Shown one piece after another: positions 60,140 through 64,000 of a DNA stretch of 64,000 nt. Position 1 is the first letter of the stretch; each line of letters begins with the position of its first letter. The translations under genes and the position numbers were made by a program. The notes under the pieces were generated by a model. That model was not told the origin of the DNA. It was given only the letters and a program-made list of their open reading frames with translations, and did not search any database. This stretch comes from Cheilinus undulatus (Eukaryota > Chordata > Actinopteri > Labriformes > Labridae), in assembly GCF_018320785.1 (NCBI RefSeq), contig NC_054875.1:3837632-3901631 (forward strand). The letters are read 5' to 3'.

Positions 60140-61225
60140 CAGTGATACTCAACATGTGGCTCATTTTATATCTTCATTTGAAACATTATTCCCATTTCTG
60201 CCACTTCTTTATGACACTTTTATCCTCCTTTTTGCTATTTTTGCCACTTTTTTGCCCCTTTTTGCCCATTTAAGCTGCTTTAGGCATTTAAATGCCACCT
60301 ATTTCCCGTTTTGCCACTCTGTGAAGCATTTTGCCCATTTTCCCACCTTTTTGCAGATTTTTGCCCATTTTAGTCACTTTTCACTCATTTTTTCTCCACT
60401 GTTTTACCATTTTTGGACAATTTTTGCCACCTGTAACACATTTTTTCTACCATTTCTCCCCCATTTTTGCTACTTTTCTCCCAGTGTTTGCTGCTTTTTG
60501 CCCACTTTTGCCACTTCTTTTGCCACTTTTCACCCACTTTTGCCACTTTTATCCTGCTTTCTGCAATTTTTTGCTCCCCTTTCCCTATTTTAGCCACTTC
60601 TCACCCATTAAGCTGACTTTTGCAGTGAAATTCCACTTAACTCCCATTTTTCCACCTTATTACTGATTTTTGCCCATTTTAGACACTTTGGATTAATTTT
60701 TCTCCACTTTTGTGCCACTTTTGGACCATTTTTGCCCCCTGAAACTCTTTTTTTTGGTTGCAATTTCTCCCCCATTTTTGCCACTGTCCTTTTTTTCCAC
60801 TTATCCCCAGTGCTTGCCCATTTTTGCCACTTCTCTTTTTCAATTTTTACCCATTTATGGCACTTTTATCCTGTCTTTTGCAATTAAATGCCACTTTTTA
60901 CCCATTTTCCCACCTTTTTTTCAGATTTTTGCCCGTTTTTCCCACATTTATTTTGGAATTTTTGCCCATTTTTCCCACCTTTTTTTCAGATTTTTGCCAC
61001 TTTTTAATAATATTTTTAACTATTTTTTGGTCACTTCCCACCCATTTTTGCCACATTCTGCTCTTTTTTTTTTTTTTTTTTGCCATTTTTCTCACAGTGT
61101 TTGCTTCTTTTTGAGCACTTTTGCCACCTTTAACTTATTTTAATTGCTACTTTTCACCTTGTGGTTCTTGTAAATGTATTTTTCAACAGTTTGGCTCTTT
61201 GGTTGAGCAGGGTTGAGTAACACTG
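60140..61225 (+). mobile_element. Non-autonomous hAT element, family A (long copy)
   Basis: Ends cagtgatactcaacatgtgg and gttgagtaacactg; flanks ctctaacg and ctctcact match at 6 of 8. At 1086 bp it is longer than the other copies (about 680), because the tttttgccact array inside is expanded. A poly(T) run lies at 61063-61081. Its long open frames are artefacts. Confidence 0.85.
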
Positions 61226-61411
61226 CTCTCACTAATCTACCAGTACTACTTGGTACCAGTACCAAAAGTTAACACTGACACAGGGGTAAGGAACCAGGTT
61301 TCTCTGAGTCCGTGTAAATATTACTTCCTGAACAGGATCAAAAATGGAACCAGGGCTCACAACCAGGAGACTGACGTCCACGTAATCACACTCAGAGGGT
61401 TAAAAATAAAG

Positions 61412-61417
61412 TTTAAT
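61412..61417 (-). terminator. Candidate ATTAAA polyadenylation signal of the guanylin-family gene
   Basis: On the minus strand ATTAAA lies 257 bases 3' of the stop codon, the only canonical-type signal noticed in the downstream stretch. Position fits a short 3'UTR. Confidence 0.4.
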
Positions 61418-61673
61418 GACAATTAAAAGAAGTTTAGCTCCACTCACACTGATGAAAATACAGAAAACAGTAATCAACTTTACAGGATTTTTCAAACATT
61501 GAATTCAGATTTCCTCAAAGGCAGCAAAAGAAAATTTAGAAACATGAACCAAGAATACAAAAACTTTCCTACTTGAAATCAGACATAAAACCATTAAAAT
61601 ATGGCGACTATAAAACACAAACACACTATGATAAATGGGAACTTGTGTAATATCTGACGGCGTAGATGTCCCT

Positions 61674-61738
61674 TCAGCAGCCGTAGCAGGCGACAGATAC
61701 ACAGATCTCACAGTCATCAGGGTGGGAAGCAACGTCCG
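61674..61738 (-). CDS. guca2: Guanylin-family gene, mature-peptide exon
   Basis: Encodes ADVASHPDDCEICVSVACYGC and a stop immediately after the last cysteine. It lacks the extra C-terminal Leu seen in mammalian uroguanylin. Confidence 0.9.
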
Positions 61739-62138
61739 CTGGATAAGTAAGACAAAAACATGTCAGAGTTCATCCTGTGTTCTCAACAATGACCAGCAGG
61801 GAGAGACAACAGCCCTTAAATAAATCCTCTCCAACAAGAGGAGATGAAACTGAGCCTATCAGCTGATTTTTGACCTCAGTGGACTCTGAATGAGTTTGGG
61901 GCCTCCTCCAGTCCTGTATGGAGCTCAGTTTATTTTACATAGATATGAGATGAAAGATTTTACCGAGTCGAGCCAGAGCTGCTCCAGGGTCGTACCTCAG
62001 ACACAGAGGTTTGAAGTCCCGGGGCAGGTCAGGGTGAGAGCACACGGCCTCCAGGTCCTGTTCAGCTGAGACTTCGTCTGAGGTCATCAGAGCTCCAAGA
62101 GCTTTCACTGACTCCAGAGAGAACTCAAAGTCTCCTTC
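61674..62138 (-). CDS. guca2: Guanylin/uroguanylin-family prepropeptide, last two exons (first exon not found)
   Basis: Guanylin-family peptides are secreted hormones that activate receptor guanylyl cyclase C in gut and kidney epithelium and drive salt and water secretion (family knowledge). Joining 62138-61964 and 61738-61674 on the minus strand gives EGDFEFSLESVKALGAL, a pro-region with CSHPDLPRDFKPLC, and a C-terminal peptide DDCEICVSVACYGC followed by TGA. The FSLESVK block, the two pro-region cysteines and the mature C-x2-C-x4-C-x2-C spacing are diagnostic. The junction is G|gtaaaa to cttatccag|CG, phase 1. The signal-peptide exon should precede 62138; none was found up to 64000, so it may lie outside. 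Val-Val between the cysteines is more like uroguanylin, while EIC is more like guanylin; paralogue left open. An ATTAAA lies at 61417-61412. Confidence 0.9.
61964..62138 (-). CDS. guca2: Guanylin-family gene, pro-region exon
   Basis: Acceptor ttctttgtag; 175 bases, 58 codons plus one base. Contains FEFSLESVK, expected just after the signal peptide, and the disulfide pair of the pro-region (VCSHPDLPRDFKPLC). Confidence 0.9.
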
Positions 62139-62366
62139 CTACAAAGAATAACAATCAGTGAAGACCCTGAGGACTGTGAGGCTGAAATATCACCTACATT
62201 AGCAGAGTGGTTTTCTCTTATTGATCAGTGACCCACATCTACTGATCCTGGGGTAGTTTCTGCATCCTGAGTGAAAGTCTCAGTACCACTGCATTGTTTT
62301 CCTCAGCATTCTTACTTATGGAGCAGCTTTGAAGCATTACTCATAACTCTAATCCTTCTTTATATA

Positions 62367-63168
62367 CACTATATTTCCAAAATTATTGGCTCACCTGCCT
62401 TGACTGGCATATGAACTTAAGTGACATCCCATTCTTAATCCATAGGGTTTAATATGATGTCGGTCCACCTTTTGCAGCTATAACAGCTTCAACTCTTTTG
62501 GGAAGGCTTTCCACAAGGTTTAGGAGTGTGTTTATGGGAATTTTTGACCATTCTTCCAGAAGCACATTTGTGAGGTCATACACTGATGTTGGATGAGAAG
62601 GCCTGGCTCTCAGTCTCCGCTCTAATTCATCCCAAAGGTGTTCTATGGGGTTGAGGTCAGGACTCTGTGCAGGCCAGTCAAGTTGATCCACACCAAACTC
62701 TCTCCTCCATGTCTTTATGGACCTTGCTTTGTACACTGGTGCACAGTCATGTTGGAACAGGAAGAGGCCATCCCCAAACTGTTCCCACAAAGTTGGGAGT
62801 ATGGAATTGTCCAGAATCTCTTGGTATGCTGAAGCATTCAGAGTTCCTTTCACTGGAACTAAGGGGCCATGCCCAGCTCCTGAAAAACAAGCCAACACCA
62901 TAATCCTCCCTCCACCAAACTTTACACTTGACTGTGGAATATTTAGGAGCCAGGAAATTTCACCACTTGTTGCAAAGGTGGCATCCTACCACAGTACCAC
63001 GCTGGAATTCACTGAGCTCCTGAGAGCGAGCCATTCTTTCATTAATGTTTGTAGAAACAGTCTGCATGCCTAGGTGCTTGATTTTATACACCTGTGGACA
63101 TGGAAGTGACTGGAACACCTGATTCTAATTATTTGGATGGGTGAGTGAATACTTTTTGCAATATAGTG
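62367..63168 (-). mobile_element. Tc1-like transposon with internal deletion, TA-flanked
   Basis: Ends cactatatttccaaaattat and gaatactttttgcaatatagtg are inverted repeats between TA dinucleotides. The minus strand (62901-62449) encodes an intact-looking 150-residue C-terminal transposase part: ACFSGAGHGPLVPVKGT, LFQHDCAPVYKARS and DLNPIEHLWDELERRL. At about 62928 this joins directly to 5' leader sequence, so the DNA-binding domain and the first catalytic Asp are missing. 802 bp against roughly 1.4-1.6 kb for full elements. Non-autonomous. Confidence 0.88.
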
Positions 63169-63170
63169 TA

Positions 63171-64000
63171 TATATATTTCAGGGTTTATTACTGATAAAA
63201 ACTGGGAACATTCCTCTTTCAGGTTGTATTGATCGGCTTTATTGGTGATGATTACTGCTGTAAATAATCACACTTCCTCTCTTTGGTATGCATGAAACAT
63301 CTGCAGAGCATTGGGCAATATCCAGTTTTTAATACCATGAAACCTTTCCAGAACTTTCTCCTGGTTTCAACACCATGTGATTCAAGAGGACATTTTTATA
63401 GAAGCAGCTCAGATCTCTTTGACCAAGTCTTAAATAAAACTAAAAAGACATTTTGTGTTTGTTTCTTTGCGGTTTTTAAATATCCTGGGACACCGTATTA
63501 TCACCTACCTCTATCTGCAGTTTTAAAACAGCCTAGTGCAGTGCAGGGTTTTTCCTGCCATCTTTGGTGATTTACAAGAAAACTCTCGATATGTGATTCC
63601 TAGGAGTTCTATTTTAGTTCTGATAAAGGTTGTTTGCAGTCACATGATCACCATGTTACACCATTGCCAGAATGGAGGTCAGGAAGTGAAGAACAGCAGT
63701 TAGAAATCAGTGGAAATGGAGGAGAGTCATCAGGCTGCAGATATGGAGTATGACCTCTGCTCTTCACATACAGTATTTTTTTCCACTGGTAAACTGATCT
63801 GCCTGGCGTTGAGGTGACTGATATCACAAATGACTCAGTCCTGCAGACCTGATATGACAAGTCAAGCCAGGTGAAGAGAGACCAGGCAGAGAGCTGTGCC
63901 CTTTTAACCGCTTTTCTCCCTCTTTTTGTCATAAACATGCTTTTAAAGGAAACACTGAGATATAGTACTAACCTAACCTTGTGATGTAGGCATCATGTGT
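63171..64000. other. Right edge of window, nothing recognised
   Basis: Upstream side of the guanylin-family gene. No signal-peptide exon could be found on the minus strand; open frames at 63283-63570 and 63648-63938 have no supported identity. Confidence 0.5.

Noticed and set aside
60156..61143. Open frames of up to 145 residues, Phe/His/Pro-rich, inside the hAT element
   Set aside because: Low-complexity translation of the tttttgccac array. The element has hAT termini and no transposase motifs.
61505..61732. 75-residue minus-strand frame over the guanylin mature exon
   Set aside because: Wrong frame. The correct frame gives the cysteine pattern and an immediate stop; this one begins inside the exon and runs into the 3'UTR.

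Overview
The window looks like nuclear DNA of a teleost fish. Coding sequence is sparse and split into short exons with GT-AG introns. The spaces between are filled with teleost-type repeats: Tc1-like and hAT elements, a Rex3/RTE remnant, an L2-type LINE 3' end, TTAA-flanked elements and several kilobases of minisatellite. I cannot name the species. All three recognisable genes lie on the minus strand.

Layout. (1) 46-16200: the 5' end of vps13d. Five coding exons encode the first 188 residues, including the chorein-type N-terminus of this lipid-transfer protein. A 5'UTR exon is predicted near 15803-16200, and the gene leaves the window on the left. Its introns hold a 9-bp-TSD miniature element, other dispersed repeats and a 22-bp minisatellite. 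(2) 16200-39700: no gene found. It holds two kinds of hAT miniature element with intact 8-bp duplications, a TTAA-flanked miniature element, a 2.3-kb C-poor minisatellite and a Rex3 3' end expanded into six 123-bp tandem units. (3) 39742-52243: lrrc38, encoding a BK-channel gamma-type LRR membrane protein, in two coding exons. Its 11.6-kb intron contains a Tc1 element broken by a hAT insertion, a dead L2 copy, a 98-bp repeat at two places and a 21-bp minisatellite with a higher-order period. (4) 52900-61300: intergenic, with decayed Tc1-like copies and more hAT elements. (5) 61674-62138: the last two exons of a guanylin/uroguanylin-family peptide hormone gene. An internally deleted Tc1-like element lies about 230 bp upstream of the first visible exon.

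The three genes do not form a pathway. VPS13D works in lipid transfer and organelle turnover, LRRC38 modulates BK channels, and guanylin peptides activate receptor guanylyl cyclase C. Human VPS13D and LRRC38 both lie on 1p36, so the first two fit conserved neighbourhood. No CRISPR array, prokaryotic operon, rRNA or tRNA gene was identified. Most long open frames here are low-complexity translations of repeats.
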